64,000 nucleotides of DNA from Bacillus sp. FSL K6-3431 (GCF_038002605.1 NZ_JBBOCT010000001.1:868001-932000); one strand, 5' to 3'; shown: positions 1 through 8,932, numbered from the stretch's first letter. The notes: generated by a model not told the origin, from the sequence alone. Program-made: numbers and translations.

Positions 1-690
1 AAAGTGCCTATGAAGTGAAGAAACACTCATATTGGCTATTTCTGCAAGTTCCTCAATACGAAAAGACCTATCATAGTTACCTTTGATTTGTTCTATAACG
101 TCTCTGATTCGATAGGTATAGCTTCCTTCTATTGCAATTTGTTCCAGTGTAGCCCCATGTTGCCCTTGCAGAACCCGATAAAGTATTTCCTTCGTGAATA
201 GGGGCGCAAGTATCGGGATATCTTTAGGATTATCTAGCAAACGAACTAACCTGATTACCGCATCTAAAATAGATAACTCTATCGGACTGACAAACATAGC
301 ACGTTTAGCTTTTTCTTTAGGGACAATATCAATTTCAGAATCACTTAAAACCTCTAAGATTTGATTTGGTGTAAATTCAAGCTTGAAAGACAAATACGGA
401 ACGTTAGTAGATGCCTCGATGACTTGGCCAGTAACAGGTAAGTCAACGGATGCAATAAGGTAATCGCCGGGACCGTATAAAAAGCGTTCCTGTGCTAACA
501 ATACCTCCTTCGCACCTTGAACGACAATACATAAGGAAGGCTTTTGAACCCCGTAATTTGGTGCAGTAACATTAGGTTTATGAATTAAAAATAAAGATGG
601 AATAGCAGTTTCATGAACACCATCCTGCTCGGAATAACGCTCTATTAGCTTGGCGAGCTCATCCTGCTGTTTATATATTTGCTTAGACAT
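1..690 (-). CDS. AraC family transcriptional regulator (3' end outside window)
   Basis: A DNA-binding transcriptional regulator. The reading frame starts at ATG 690 behind a GAGGAGGATTGT ribosome binding site and stays open to the window edge, so only about 230 N-terminal residues are visible. An AraC-type cupin-like ligand/dimer domain covers roughly residues 20-160 (IPSLFLIHKPNV, LSFKLEF). It is followed by the start of the HTH domain, with IRDVIEQIKGNYDR and then IEELAEIANMSVSSLHRHF, the typical first AraC helix-turn-helix. The gene is divergent from an aldo/keto reductase relic and an MFS gene, which are plausible targets. The effector is unknown. Confidence 0.88.
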   Translation of the reverse strand, partial: MSKQIYKQQDELAKLIERYSEQDGVHETAIPSLFLIHKPNVTAPNYGVQKPSLCIVVQGAKEVLLAQERFLYGPGDYLIASVDLPVTGQVIEASTNVPYLSFKLEFTPNQILEVLSDSEIDIVPKEKAKRAMFVSPIELSILDAVIRLVRLLDNPKDIPILAPLFTKEILYRVLQGQHGATLEQIAIEGSYTYRIRDVIEQIKGNYDRSFRIEELAEIANMSVSSLHRHF

Positions 691-884
691 ACAATCCTCC
701 TCGTTTTTTCTTTATTGGTTCCATTATAATGCATATTTGTATGTTGAGTAAGTGTTGTGAGAGAATTAGGCAATCATTTGGGACAAAAGAGATAGCGCTT
801 GCTTTTTCATTCCTGTCATAATAATGATATATCTTTCATGTATGCATGGCATTTTTTGAAGGCATTATATTTTGCTTAGAAGGT

Positions 885-1312
885 GGTTGGACCCGATTTG
901 TATCAATGCAGGCTCATAGCAATCTATTATATTGTGAAAGAGAGATGCTGCAGATTTATAAAGAAGAAAAAGTCGGTGTGATTCCGTGGAGCCTGCTTGC
1001 AAAAGGAAGATTAATGTGTGATTAGAGGAAGTGATGCATCGTTCCGTATTCGCTAAAATTGTAAAAAGGTTTTACTTCATAACGTCCGAGTCAGTCCGAA
1101 AAGGTCGTTGAACGAATACCGGAAGTGTTGGGAAAGCGAGGTGTAACGGGACTTCAATTTGTACTTGGGCTAAAAACAGAATCAGTTACTTCTCTTGGGC
1201 TACAAAAAGTCACATCTCAAAATACGGTAGCAGCACTTTCAATTTAGTTAAAACCTACAAAACTTGTTCCTTGAAGAACCGTATTTTCCAGGTCAAGTGG
1301 TTGATTTGAAAT
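885..1312 (+). pseudogene. Aldo/keto reductase relic (C-terminal half)
   Basis: Broken copy of the intact aldo/keto reductase that begins at 2915. Matching segments appear in order in different frames: GWTRFVSMQ, then EREMLQIYKEEKVGVIPW, then EKVVERIPEVLGKRGV, VAALSI and FLEEPYFPG. Each aligns with the last 140 or so residues of the intact protein. In-frame stops (for example after RLMCD) and frame changes prevent expression. The N-terminal half is missing. Confidence 0.85.
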
Positions 1313-1373
1313 ATTTGTTGTTCCAATGAAAATAGGAATAGAACAGTTTTTTCACCTGAGGAGGAAATGAAAC

Positions 1374-2555
1374 ATGGAACGCCTATGGACGAGGTCCTTT
1401 ATTCTCATGACCGTCGGAATGTTTTTCCTATTCACCGGATTTTATATGCTGTATCCGACATTGCCGCAGTATATTAAGCAGATGGGAGGTAATGAATCGC
1501 AGGTCGGTCTGGCTATGGGTGCGTTTATGCTGTCTGCAGTTGTTCTTCGGCCGATTATCGGCGGCCTACTGGATCGCTTCGGCAGGCGTCCGTTTATCGT
1601 CTGGGGCCTCTTATTCTTTGCCGTGGCGATGTATATGTATGAATGGATTGGCGGAATCGTGATTTTGATGGCGCTTAGAATATTGCACGGAATGACTTGG
1701 GGCGTTACCACAACATCCATCCTTACGGCAGTTACGGATATGATCCCTTTGAAACGCCGCGGAGAAGGGTTAGGATGGTCCGGAATGGCGATGACTCTGG
1801 CTATGGCAATCGGCCCGATGTTCGGTATTTGGGTTTCAGGGAACTTATCGTACCATGCCCTGTTTCTTTTCGCCGCAGGCCTCTCTGCCACAGCGCTTCT
1901 ATTGACGCTTGGAGCAAAAATGCCTTTTCAGCCACAGTCTGGAGTAAGGAGAATTGAATTTTTCGAAAAGTCGGTCTTGCCTGTCACGACATCGGTTTTT
2001 TTCCTATTTATCGCTTATGGTGGCATCACTACCTTTATACCACTATTCGCTGAATCGATACAAGTCAATTCCGGCACATTCTTTCTGGTCTATGCCGCGA
2101 CACTTGTCTTGGTCCGTCCCATTGCTGGAAAGCTTTCAGACCGGTATGATGAAACATCTGTCATTGTACCGGGCCTGGTAATTACGATATCGGCTTTGGT
2201 AGCCTTAAGCTTTTCAACCGGATTGTTCGGTGTGCTCGTATCGGCAGTGCTTTACGGTATTGGTTTCGGCTCCGCGCAGCCGGCCCTTCAAGCTGCAACG
2301 ATACGTCTTGTTCGTCCAGAACGCACAGGGGTAGCTAATGCCTCTTTTACGACTGCTACCGACCTCGGCATCGGTCTAGGTGCAATGATACTAGGTTGGA
2401 TCTCACTGAACACGAGTTATCAGGTGCTTTTCACGGTCAGTGCCGTGTCGGTCGCGTTTTCCTTGATGCTTTATTCTTTCTTTGTAATACGCTTGTTGAA
2501 AAACAAAGGGTTTTCTCATCTGAAAAATGAATCCCTTCCCTCGGAAACAAGTTGA
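1374..2555 (+). CDS. MFS transporter (drug/H+ antiporter-like)
   Basis: Inner-membrane major facilitator protein of 393 residues, the usual MFS length, with about 12 hydrophobic segments. The signature loop between TM2 and TM3 is present as GGLLDRFGRRPF near residue 63, and an LxxRPIAGKLSDR-like repeat marks the second half. The substrate is not evident; efflux of a small toxic compound is a family-level guess. The start ATG follows TGAGGAGGAAATGAAAC. The gene is conspicuously GC-rich: two sampled lines counted 53% and 58% G+C, against 42% in a sampled line of the next gene. This suggests acquisition from a higher-GC relative. It sits between the broken and intact copies of an aldo/keto reductase. 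Confidence 0.88.
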   Translation: MERLWTRSFILMTVGMFFLFTGFYMLYPTLPQYIKQMGGNESQVGLAMGAFMLSAVVLRPIIGGLLDRFGRRPFIVWGLLFFAVAMYMYEWIGGIVILMALRILHGMTWGVTTTSILTAVTDMIPLKRRGEGLGWSGMAMTLAMAIGPMFGIWVSGNLSYHALFLFAAGLSATALLLTLGAKMPFQPQSGVRRIEFFEKSVLPVTTSVFFLFIAYGGITTFIPLFAESIQVNSGTFFLVYAATLVLVRPIAGKLSDRYDETSVIVPGLVITISALVALSFSTGLFGVLVSAVLYGIGFGSAQPALQAATIRLVRPERTGVANASFTTATDLGIGLGAMILGWISLNTSYQVLFTVSAVSVAFSLMLYSFFVIRLLKNKGFSHLKNESLPSETS

Positions 2556-2914
2556 AGTAGGTTCACTATAAGGTTGTCTCTTTTAAAATGTACAACATAA
2601 AAGAAGTGAAATATTCGTAATCTCGATATAGTCCGATTAGTATGTGTTCACCGGAAACGGAACATCATTTTTATCCCAAGCTTTTGAACGTGTATTCTTT
2701 GTTTTAAATCATCGTTTATGATCGAGTGATTCGGCGTTTTCTGTTGAGACTGACAGGAGGAAAATAATCTTAATGAATTACAGGAATTTGTTTTCCTTTT
2801 CTTCATTATAGATTTGTTCACTATTAAATAATTCTGGTTTAATTACGATTAAAAGTGTTTTCTTTCTATCTATAATTATAGAGAATCACAATATGGAAAG
2901 TGAGGTCCAAAGAG
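2556..2914. other. Intergenic region, no gene seen
   Basis: About 360 AT-rich bases between the MFS gene and the aldo/keto reductase. No convincing ORF, terminator or RNA motif was found. An isolated AGGAGG near 2756 precedes only a 12-codon ORF. Confidence 0.5.
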
Positions 2915-3895
2915 ATGGAATATATGAAACTTGGAAATACAGGCTTGGATGTATCACGGATTTGTCTTGGAACTATGGGATTTGGTGATGTGAGAAGCGG
3001 ATTTCATCCATGGGTGCTTGATGAGGAGAACAGTCGTCCTGTAATAAAAAAAGCCCTTGAGTTAGGGATCAATTTTTTTGATACAGCGAATGTGTATTCA
3101 AACGGAACAAGCGAGGAATTTGTTGGGCGGGCTCTGAAAGATTATGCCGATCGAGATGAAATTGTCCTCGCTACAAAGGTTCATTTTCGTATGCATGAAG
3201 GTCCAAATGGAGCTGGGCTTTCCAGAAAAGCCATTATGAGTGAAATGGATAAAAGTCTTATGAGACTAGGAACAGATTATGTGGATCTATACCAAATTCA
3301 CCGCTGGGATTACAATACTCCCATTGAAGAAACGATGGAAGCATTGCATGATGTGGTGAAGGCTGGGAAGGCAAGATACATTGGTGCTTCTGCAATGTAC
3401 GCATGGCAGTTTTCAAAGGCGTTACATGTAGCGGAGAAACATGGATGGACTCGCTTTGTATCCATGCAGAATCATTATAACCTCATGTATCGTGAAGAGG
3501 AGAGGGAAATGCTGCCACTTTGTAAGGAAGAAAAAATCGGTGTGATTCCATATAGTCCACTTGCATCAGGAAGATTGACGCGTGATTGGGAGGAATCAAC
3601 ACATCGTTCCGAAACCGATCAAGCTCAGAGAGCTAAATACGATGCTACTGCTGATGTCGATCGATTGGTTGTAGAGCGGGTTGCAGCAATCGCAGAAAAA
3701 CACAGTGTTCCACGTGTTCAAATTGCACTTGCCTGGTTGCTACAGAAAGAACCAGTAACAGCTCCTATTGTCGGTGCTACAAAATTGAATCATCTTGAAG
3801 ATGCAGTAGCTGCTCTTTCGATTACATTAACACATGAAGAAGTTGCATTTCTTGAAGAGCCGTATGCACCGCACCCTATAAGTGGTTTTAATTAA
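2915..3895 (+). CDS. Aldo/keto reductase
   Basis: NAD(P)H-dependent oxidoreductase that reduces carbonyl substrates, cytosolic, about 326 residues from the chosen start. The full catalytic tetrad is visible: D56 and Y61 (FFDTANVYSNG), K88 (LATKVHF) and H129 (YQIHRWD). The NADPH-binding end carries PYSPLASGRL and IVGATKLNHLEDAV. ATG 2915 was preferred over an in-frame GTG at 2900 because a GTGAGGT ribosome site lies 8-9 bases upstream of the ATG. It resembles the YhdN/Tas class of Bacillus AKRs; the substrate is unknown. A degenerate second copy lies at 885-1312. Confidence 0.92.
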   Translation: MEYMKLGNTGLDVSRICLGTMGFGDVRSGFHPWVLDEENSRPVIKKALELGINFFDTANVYSNGTSEEFVGRALKDYADRDEIVLATKVHFRMHEGPNGAGLSRKAIMSEMDKSLMRLGTDYVDLYQIHRWDYNTPIEETMEALHDVVKAGKARYIGASAMYAWQFSKALHVAEKHGWTRFVSMQNHYNLMYREEEREMLPLCKEEKIGVIPYSPLASGRLTRDWEESTHRSETDQAQRAKYDATADVDRLVVERVAAIAEKHSVPRVQIALAWLLQKEPVTAPIVGATKLNHLEDAVAALSITLTHEEVAFLEEPYAPHPISGFN

Positions 3896-3923
3896 TCAAG
3901 ATGTTGCTGTAAGAAAGAAGAAG

Positions 3924-3966
3924 AACGCAGAGATACCGTTTTTATCCATTCGGTATTTCTGTGTTT
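3924..3966 (+). terminator. Intrinsic terminator after the aldo/keto reductase gene
   Basis: Long inverted repeat with arms AACGCAGAGATACCG (3924-3938) and CGGTATTTCTGTGTT (3951-3965), 29 bases after the AKR stop codon. The 3' arm is T-rich, but no clean T run follows. Confidence 0.65.
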
Positions 3967-4060
3967 ACTAGTCACAACCAAATGAAAGATCAAATCTGAT
4001 AATATGATTTATCATCTTTTTTAATAAACTATTTGTGGATTCTTATAAGGAGGACAGAAC

Positions 4061-5281
4061 TTGTATACACGATTAAAAAATCTGTTTTCCATCAAAGGAT
4101 ATAGCGTATTAGTTATTAATATGCTGCTGATTGGTATTGGTATTTCTATTACATCGCCGTATATACCTCTGTTTTTAACAAAGGATTTTGGAATGAGCGC
4201 GGGAGCCTTTGGTATTTTCATGGCGATCAGTTCATTAAGCGGCGTGTTCGTGAACTCGCTCATTGCTAAACATTCGGATAGCGGAATGGATCGAAAATGG
4301 ATTATTATTTTTGCCACGCTTTCCGCTGCTTTAGGATACGCTTCGTATCTTGTGTTTAATAACTTCTTTATTCTACTGGTTGTTGTCACCCTTTTTATGG
4401 GATTAGCTTCACCGGCCATGCCGCAAATCTACGCATACGCACATGAATCGGCAAATGCAAGTAAATCCGATGACAAGACTTTTGCGATGTCTACATTACG
4501 TTCGCTTATTTCTCTCGGATTCCTAATAGGACCATTATGTGGAACGTTTATTTTAGCACTTGCTGGATACAAGGGAATCTTTCTTGGAACATCCGCCATT
4601 TATCTTACAGTTGCATCTCTTGTACTCTTGTTTTTACATAAACGAAAAGCGGTTCAAAGCAATACCAAAAAGAAAAAGAAATCAGGTACTTCTTGGTTCA
4701 AAAATAGGCAGATTAGACAGCCACTTATCGCCTTTTCCTTTCTGTTTGTCATCAATACCATTCACTTGATCATTACGCCGTTGTTTATTGTGAATGAACT
4801 GCATGGGACGCCTAGAGATGTCGGATTGGTAGTTAGTGTTTGTGCTGGTTTGGAAATTCCTATTATGCTTGCAATCGGTGCACTAGGAAAAAAGATATCG
4901 AATCATACCCTGCTGATTTATGGCTGCATCATCGCAGTGATCTATTACATCATTTTAAGTATATCAACGCACCCTTGGCAGTTGATCCCAGCGCAGCTTC
5001 TGCAGGCAACATTTGTAGCTATTGTCATGGGCAATGGACTAAGCTATTTCACGGAACGGCTGCCCGATTCACCGGGACTGGCCACAACCATCTTTTACAA
5101 CGGGTCCACGATTGGAAGGTTATTAGGTAGCTTGGTCGGAGGATTCATTGCCCAGTTTTTAGGGTTTCGTTATGTTTATTGGGTGTGTCTGGCACTTGCA
5201 ATTCTCTCGTTCTTTATCCTATGGAGAACAAGAACCCATGGAGAAATAGAAGTATCCACAGAACACACTCGATCTGTGTAG
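4061..5281 (+). CDS. MFS transporter, sugar efflux (SET)-like
   Basis: Twelve-segment MFS membrane protein of 406 residues. The N-terminal half (GIGISITSPYIPLFLTKDF, FGIFMAISSLSGVFVNSLIA, AKHSDSGMDRKW, ASPAMPQIYAYAHE, STLRSLISLGFLIGPLCG) follows the pattern of SetA/SetB-type sugar efflux transporters. A basic central loop (KRKAVQSNTKKKKKSG) near residue 200 separates the two six-helix halves. The start is TTG 4061, preceded by AAGGAGGACAGAAC. Efflux of sugars or glycosides is inferred from the family only. It stands alone, 165 bases after the AKR gene. Confidence 0.85.
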   Translation: MYTRLKNLFSIKGYSVLVINMLLIGIGISITSPYIPLFLTKDFGMSAGAFGIFMAISSLSGVFVNSLIAKHSDSGMDRKWIIIFATLSAALGYASYLVFNNFFILLVVVTLFMGLASPAMPQIYAYAHESANASKSDDKTFAMSTLRSLISLGFLIGPLCGTFILALAGYKGIFLGTSAIYLTVASLVLLFLHKRKAVQSNTKKKKKSGTSWFKNRQIRQPLIAFSFLFVINTIHLIITPLFIVNELHGTPRDVGLVVSVCAGLEIPIMLAIGALGKKISNHTLLIYGCIIAVIYYIILSISTHPWQLIPAQLLQATFVAIVMGNGLSYFTERLPDSPGLATTIFYNGSTIGRLLGSLVGGFIAQFLGFRYVYWVCLALAILSFFILWRTRTHGEIEVSTEHTRSV

Positions 5282-5546
5282 TCTACAATCATATATTTAC
5301 GCATATTTTAAAAGGGCAAGAATACATCAAGATAAGGAAGACACTATAAAAAAGGGTACCACCGTATTAGCACACTTTTTCATTTAATTTCTTTGTAGAA
5401 TCATTAAAATTGTGAGCTATTCTTCAAATTTTATAACTAACTAAAATAACAATCAAAAGAAAAAAACGCACCGAAACTACCCATTTATCCATTTTTCTCG
5501 ACAGTAATATTAATATAAAATTCGGTCCAATCTAAAAAGGAAGAAT

Positions 5547-5590
5547 AAGTAAAAGTAAAATGCTACCTCAAAAGCTCTTTACTTTTACTT
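5547..5590. terminator. Bidirectional hairpin
   Basis: Perfect 13-base inverted repeat AAGTAAAAGTAAA / TTTACTTTTACTT around an 18-base loop. It lies between the convergent SET-type transporter gene and the GNAT relic and probably terminates both. Confidence 0.6.
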
Positions 5591-5613
5591 AACTCCTGCA
5601 AGATTTCATTGCA

Positions 5614-6110
5614 TTATTCTATCCAAAATCATTTCACGACATTTCCATCTTCTTCGATAAAATCCGAATTTGGAATACCACCATTTTTAATCATATTTTT
5701 TAATGAATAGATATTATTCTTTTCGCAAACAGCAAATACTTTTCTTATATAATTCTTTAGTATTATCGATTGATAATGCTAAAGAATTATAGCGTATCCG
5801 TTTTGATTATCAGAGGGACGAATACCATAACCAATATGCCTCCACCACGCTTTATAATAAATCAGTTAATTGATGTCGTATTTTTACAACTCCAAATATT
5901 TTTCTATCTTCAGTTATTAACCAATAAGTTGAATCAGGTACCCTACCTTCTGAAAGATTCATACCATTTTTATTATCGGTCAAATACTTTATCAAACCTT
6001 CAAAGTTTGATTGGTATTTTTGTATAACTCAAGGTATCATGTTCTGTTCTCCCCACTGTCTATCCACTCATTATAATAAGAGAGATATTCCATTTTTAGA
6101 TCAACGTTAT
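5614..6110 (-). pseudogene. GNAT acetyltransferase relic
   Basis: Degenerate acetyltransferase of the Bacillus GNAT type. Ordered pieces in shifting frames on the minus strand are MEYLSYYNEWIDSGEN, NFEGLIKYLTDNKNGMN, YWLITEDRKIFGVVKIRH, GGGHIGYGIRPSDNQNGYA, then CEKNNIYSLKNMIKNGG and IPNSDFIEEDGNVVK. At least three frameshifts and a TGA replacing an expected Arg codon near the C-terminus show it is dead. The acetyl-CoA loop region is recognisable but altered. Confidence 0.82.
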
Positions 6111-6336
6111 TAATTTCAGCTGATTACTCATAAATGCCTCCCCTCTTTTTAATGTTTCTTCTAAATCCCTATAATTAAAGCTTCTCCTTAATGATTTAGT
6201 TTCTTCTTTTGCACGCAAACTTGAATTATTTATTCTAATGAACAGAATCCCTTTTTGATCTCAACAGTTTAATTTAATCAATTTCGAATAATCTATATAA
6301 TTAAAGCAAACTATTCTTTTATCCTATCTATTTGAA
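6111..6336. other. AT-rich region with an unexplained open frame
   Basis: On the minus strand an open stretch of about 50 codons (around 6095-6265) reads ...ILFIRINNSSLRAKEE and RRSFNYRDLEETLKRGEAF. It has no clear start or ribosome site and could not be assigned to a family. It may be a relic of a gene once joined to the GNAT locus. Confidence 0.3.
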
Positions 6337-6400
6337 TTGACATATTGTATACACCTGTATACAATTGACATTATTAACGCTCGTATACAATTGTATACGA
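6337..6400 (+). promoter_or_regulatory. Sigma-A promoter with twin palindromic operators
   Basis: A strong promoter, TTGACA (6337-6342), 17-base spacer, TACAAT (6360-6365). The spacer and -10 box lie inside palindrome 1, TTGTATACACCTGTATACAA (6345-6364). A second, perfect 20-base palindrome, TCGTATACAATTGTATACGA, lies at 6381-6400. The two centres are 36 bases apart. This is a classic repressor arrangement for the downstream two-gene operon. Confidence 0.75.
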
Positions 6401-6416
6401 AGAAAGGGGGATTATA

Positions 6417-6806
6417 ATGAGAAATGAAAAATTTAAGGATTTTAAGAAAGAAGGACATCATCGTGGTGAGCGTCACAAAGGGAAAGATGGTTCACAACAA
6501 CGCGGCGCAAAAACATTTCGCCGAGGGAGGGCAATTGCTTTTTTGGAGATGATGAATCTAAAGCGTGCAACCATTAAGCAACAGTTAGACGAACCAGAGT
6601 TTCGATCTATTAATCAAATTTTAGTCGGTGAATTAAAAGCCATTGATATGGTAATCAACGAATTTAATCATTTATTTGAAATACACGAAAGTGAAGCAAT
6701 GGAAATACCCAATAATAAAAATGAAGAAACGGAAACATCTGTAATGAATAGTAAAGTTTCTTTAGAGAATAGTGAGAAAGGAATTGATTTGAATGAAACA
6801 AATTAA
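6417..6806 (+). CDS. Conserved hypothetical basic protein, operon with O-methyltransferase
   Basis: Protein of 129 residues that I do not recognise as a named family. It has a very basic His/Arg/Lys/Gly-rich N-terminus (about residues 1-35, with HHRGERHKGKDG). An amphipathic helical block follows at about residues 36-85 (RGRAIAFLEMMNLKRATI, VGELKAIDMVINEF), and then an acidic tail. There is no membrane segment or obvious HTH. The start ATG follows AGAAAGGGGGATTATA. It is the first gene after the twin-palindrome promoter and overlaps the next gene by 14 bases, implying translational coupling. Nucleic-acid or partner-protein binding is only a guess from charge. Confidence 0.7.
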   Translation: MRNEKFKDFKKEGHHRGERHKGKDGSQQRGAKTFRRGRAIAFLEMMNLKRATIKQQLDEPEFRSINQILVGELKAIDMVINEFNHLFEIHESEAMEIPNNKNEETETSVMNSKVSLENSEKGIDLNETN

Positions 6807-7431
6807 CAGTTATATTGATTCAGTATTTCATAGCCAAGATGAGCTTTTGGAGGAAGTCGTTTTGTCCATAAAAGAAAATGGAATGCCTTCTATATCGGTA
6901 TCTCCCTCCTCTGGAAAACTTTTGACCATGCTTATATCAATTTCAGGGGCTAAAAATATTCTAGAAATAGGAGCTTTAGGGGGCTATAGTGGAATTTGTC
7001 TTTGTAGAGGATTCGGTAAAGAAGGAAAATTAACCTCTCTTGAATTGGAGGATAGATATGCAAAGTTAGCACACAACAATCTGTCTAAAGCTGGATTTGG
7101 CGAACGAGTATCGTATATTACTGGGCCAGCATTACAAAGTCTAGAAAAACTAGTTGGCAATAATAAGATTTTTGACTTTTTCTTTATTGATGCTGATAAA
7201 GAAAATTATGAAAATTACCTAGAGTATTGCATAACACTGGCGAAACCGGGTGCTTTATTAGTGACTGATAACGTACTTGCGGGCGGTAGTGTAGTAGACC
7301 AAAATGCTCAACCTAAACGTTATACTGAATTAATGAAGAAATTCAATGAAACTGTGGCTAATCATCCTAAATTAGAATCCTTGCTTATTCCAATCGGTGA
7401 TGGAATGACCATTTCAAAAGTAAAAAATTAA
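6793..7431 (+). CDS. Class I SAM-dependent O-methyltransferase (caffeoyl-CoA type)
   Basis: Cytosolic methyltransferase of 212 residues, normal for the YrrM/caffeoyl-CoA O-methyltransferase family. The SAM-binding motif I is ILEIGALGGYSG (about residues 56-67), with acidic motif TSLELED following. The metal/substrate site is FFIDADKENYENY, with D133 and D135, and DNVLAGG follows. Such enzymes usually need a divalent cation and methylate catechol-like hydroxyls; the substrate here is unknown. It overlaps the upstream basic protein gene by 14 bases and is under the same palindrome-controlled promoter. Confidence 0.88.
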   Translation: MKQINSYIDSVFHSQDELLEEVVLSIKENGMPSISVSPSSGKLLTMLISISGAKNILEIGALGGYSGICLCRGFGKEGKLTSLELEDRYAKLAHNNLSKAGFGERVSYITGPALQSLEKLVGNNKIFDFFFIDADKENYENYLEYCITLAKPGALLVTDNVLAGGSVVDQNAQPKRYTELMKKFNETVANHPKLESLLIPIGDGMTISKVKN

Positions 7432-7523
7432 AAAAACTGCGGGAACGCTGTCCTTCTTTTCTTTGAATCTTAATTATAGGTAAAAGAATTGTCATTTGAT
7501 GGCATAATCCCTTGTATAACATT

Positions 7524-7571
7524 AAATAAATTTACAAATCCTGTATTACTAAGGGATTTGTAAATTTATTT
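7524..7571. terminator. Bidirectional intrinsic terminator
   Basis: Perfect 18-base arms AAATAAATTTACAAATCC (7524-7541) and its complement (7554-7571), with A/T runs on both sides. It lies between convergent methyltransferase and GIY-YIG genes. Confidence 0.8.
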
Positions 7572-7574
7572 ATT

Positions 7575-7928
7575 CTATTCCTTTTCTTTGTTATATCCTT
7601 GTTCGCCATACGGTTGAAGTTGATTTAACCATTTATTCTCTAGTTCAAGCAATGCTTCTTTTTCATTAAAATACGGATCGTCTTTCTTTTTGAGTGTGTC
7701 TAATATGTCAAAACTGAAAGCGTCCTTTCCGAATTGGAGCCAATCAGCTTGAAGTGTTTTGTTCATGTATGCGTCATTTTCAAGACTGAATTTTATACCG
7801 TTTAATGTCTTTAAATTTTTTGTACTTCCGACAAAGATTTTTCCGTTTTCATTATTTTTAATTTGATATACCCCAGCCTCAACTGTTATTTCTTTATAAA
7901 GCTGCTTTAGTTGCTTTTTACGATCCAT
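7575..7928 (-). CDS. GIY-YIG nuclease-like small protein
   Basis: A 117-residue protein carrying a single GIY-YIG fold. AGVYQIKNNENGKIFVGSTK matches the GIY...YIG strands (here GVY...FVG), and ALLELENKWLNQLQP carries the C-terminal acidic helix. The usual Arg after the YIG strand is not obvious, so nuclease activity is uncertain. ATG 7928 was chosen because AAGGTAGTG precedes it. An ATG at 7946 that overlaps the upstream stop codon as TAATG is an alternative. It is co-oriented and essentially contiguous with the DUF2087 regulator gene, suggesting one operon. Confidence 0.75.
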   Translation of the reverse strand: MDRKKQLKQLYKEITVEAGVYQIKNNENGKIFVGSTKNLKTLNGIKFSLENDAYMNKTLQADWLQFGKDAFSFDILDTLKKKDDPYFNEKEALLELENKWLNQLQPYGEQGYNKEKE

Positions 7929-7945
7929 TCTATTCACTACCTTCA

Positions 7946-8701
7946 TTATTTTTTCAGCCAGTATTGGCTCCCGTCTGCTTTTCGATCAATCAATCCGTAT
8001 TCGATTAAATATCTCCTGATTAAAACATAATCCTCATAGACATCTTTCAAAATTTGATTTAATTCCTTTTCATCATAAGTACATTCACTTTCTAACCTCT
8101 TTGTGATTTCCCGAAGTATAACAAGTCTCTGCTTTTCCTTTGGAGGGAATTTTTTTAATCCTCCATTTAGTTCTTCAGGAAAGAATTTTTGAATGATTCC
8201 CTTTTGTTCTTCTTCTGTAATATTATATCGATCGTCCACCATTCTGGCTGTTTTATGAGGGGCTATAAAAGCTGGCGCATACTGGTCTTTTTCTTTTAAT
8301 AATTCCATAATTGTTAAAAAGGTCTTTGCTTGACGTTCTTTCTCTTTTAATGCAAAACGGTGATGCCTAATTGTAGAAGTACTTCCTATGCCTGTCTCCT
8401 CTTGGATCTCCTTATCACTTTTCCCCTGATAAAAAAGACGTAGGAGATGATTCTGATGGTCAGTAAGACCTGTCAGTTTCTTATCAAGTCCTATTAAGTA
8501 CTCGAATACCGATTCGTGGGTAACTTCAATATGAAGCCGCATATACCTTTCTGCTTCATAAAGAATATTCTCATGAGTATAAATAATTCCTTTTTCCATT
8601 TTCTCGCCACATAATAGGCATATATAAGAACCCGACTTTTGAATATATCCTTTTTTAAGTTCTACTATTGACGCGTTCCAAAAAAAGTCTGAAACATTCA
8701 T
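7946..8701 (-). CDS. DUF2087 transcriptional regulator with HTH
   Basis: A 251-residue protein. Residues about 25-65 hold a possible zinc site (CLLC ... H ... HIEVTH). Residues about 75-125 form a LuxR/sigma-r4-like helix-turn-helix (LTDHQNHLLRLFYQGKSDK, EIQEETGIGSTSTIRHH). Residues about 170-245 are a DUF2087 domain (FPPKEKQRLVILREI, then VYEDYVLIRRYLIEYGLIDR and DGSQYW). Such proteins are treated as transcriptional regulators; ligand and targets are unknown. The GIY-YIG gene follows with a TAATG junction. Confidence 0.85.
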   Translation of the reverse strand: MNVSDFFWNASIVELKKGYIQKSGSYICLLCGEKMEKGIIYTHENILYEAERYMRLHIEVTHESVFEYLIGLDKKLTGLTDHQNHLLRLFYQGKSDKEIQEETGIGSTSTIRHHRFALKEKERQAKTFLTIMELLKEKDQYAPAFIAPHKTARMVDDRYNITEEEQKGIIQKFFPEELNGGLKKFPPKEKQRLVILREITKRLESECTYDEKELNQILKDVYEDYVLIRRYLIEYGLIDRKADGSQYWLKK

Positions 8702-8888
8702 TATATAAACACATCCACTCTTTGTTATGTAATCTCGAAACGTAATCGTTAATCGTTTGCCCTATAACCAACATAATAACTAAAAGTTTATAAAAAATCA
8801 ATAGTCCATTAAATTTCATATTTTATATTCCATAGGAAAATTAGTTCAATTTTCAGGGGACTTAGCTAAAAAGTGACATTAGTTGAAT

Positions 8889-8932
8889 AAAAAAATCGAT
8901 TCCCGAACATATAGAAGGAAATCGATTTTTTT
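8889..8932. terminator. Intrinsic terminator
   Basis: Hairpin AAAAAATCGATT ... AATCGATTTTTT. It lies just past the stop of the HAD relic on the minus strand, where it was probably that gene's terminator. Confidence 0.65.

Noticed and set aside
1442..1891. 149-codon ORF antisense to the MFS gene
   Set aside because: A shadow frame of a GC-rich gene; no start site, and rich in Arg/Pro/Ile as expected from the reverse complement.
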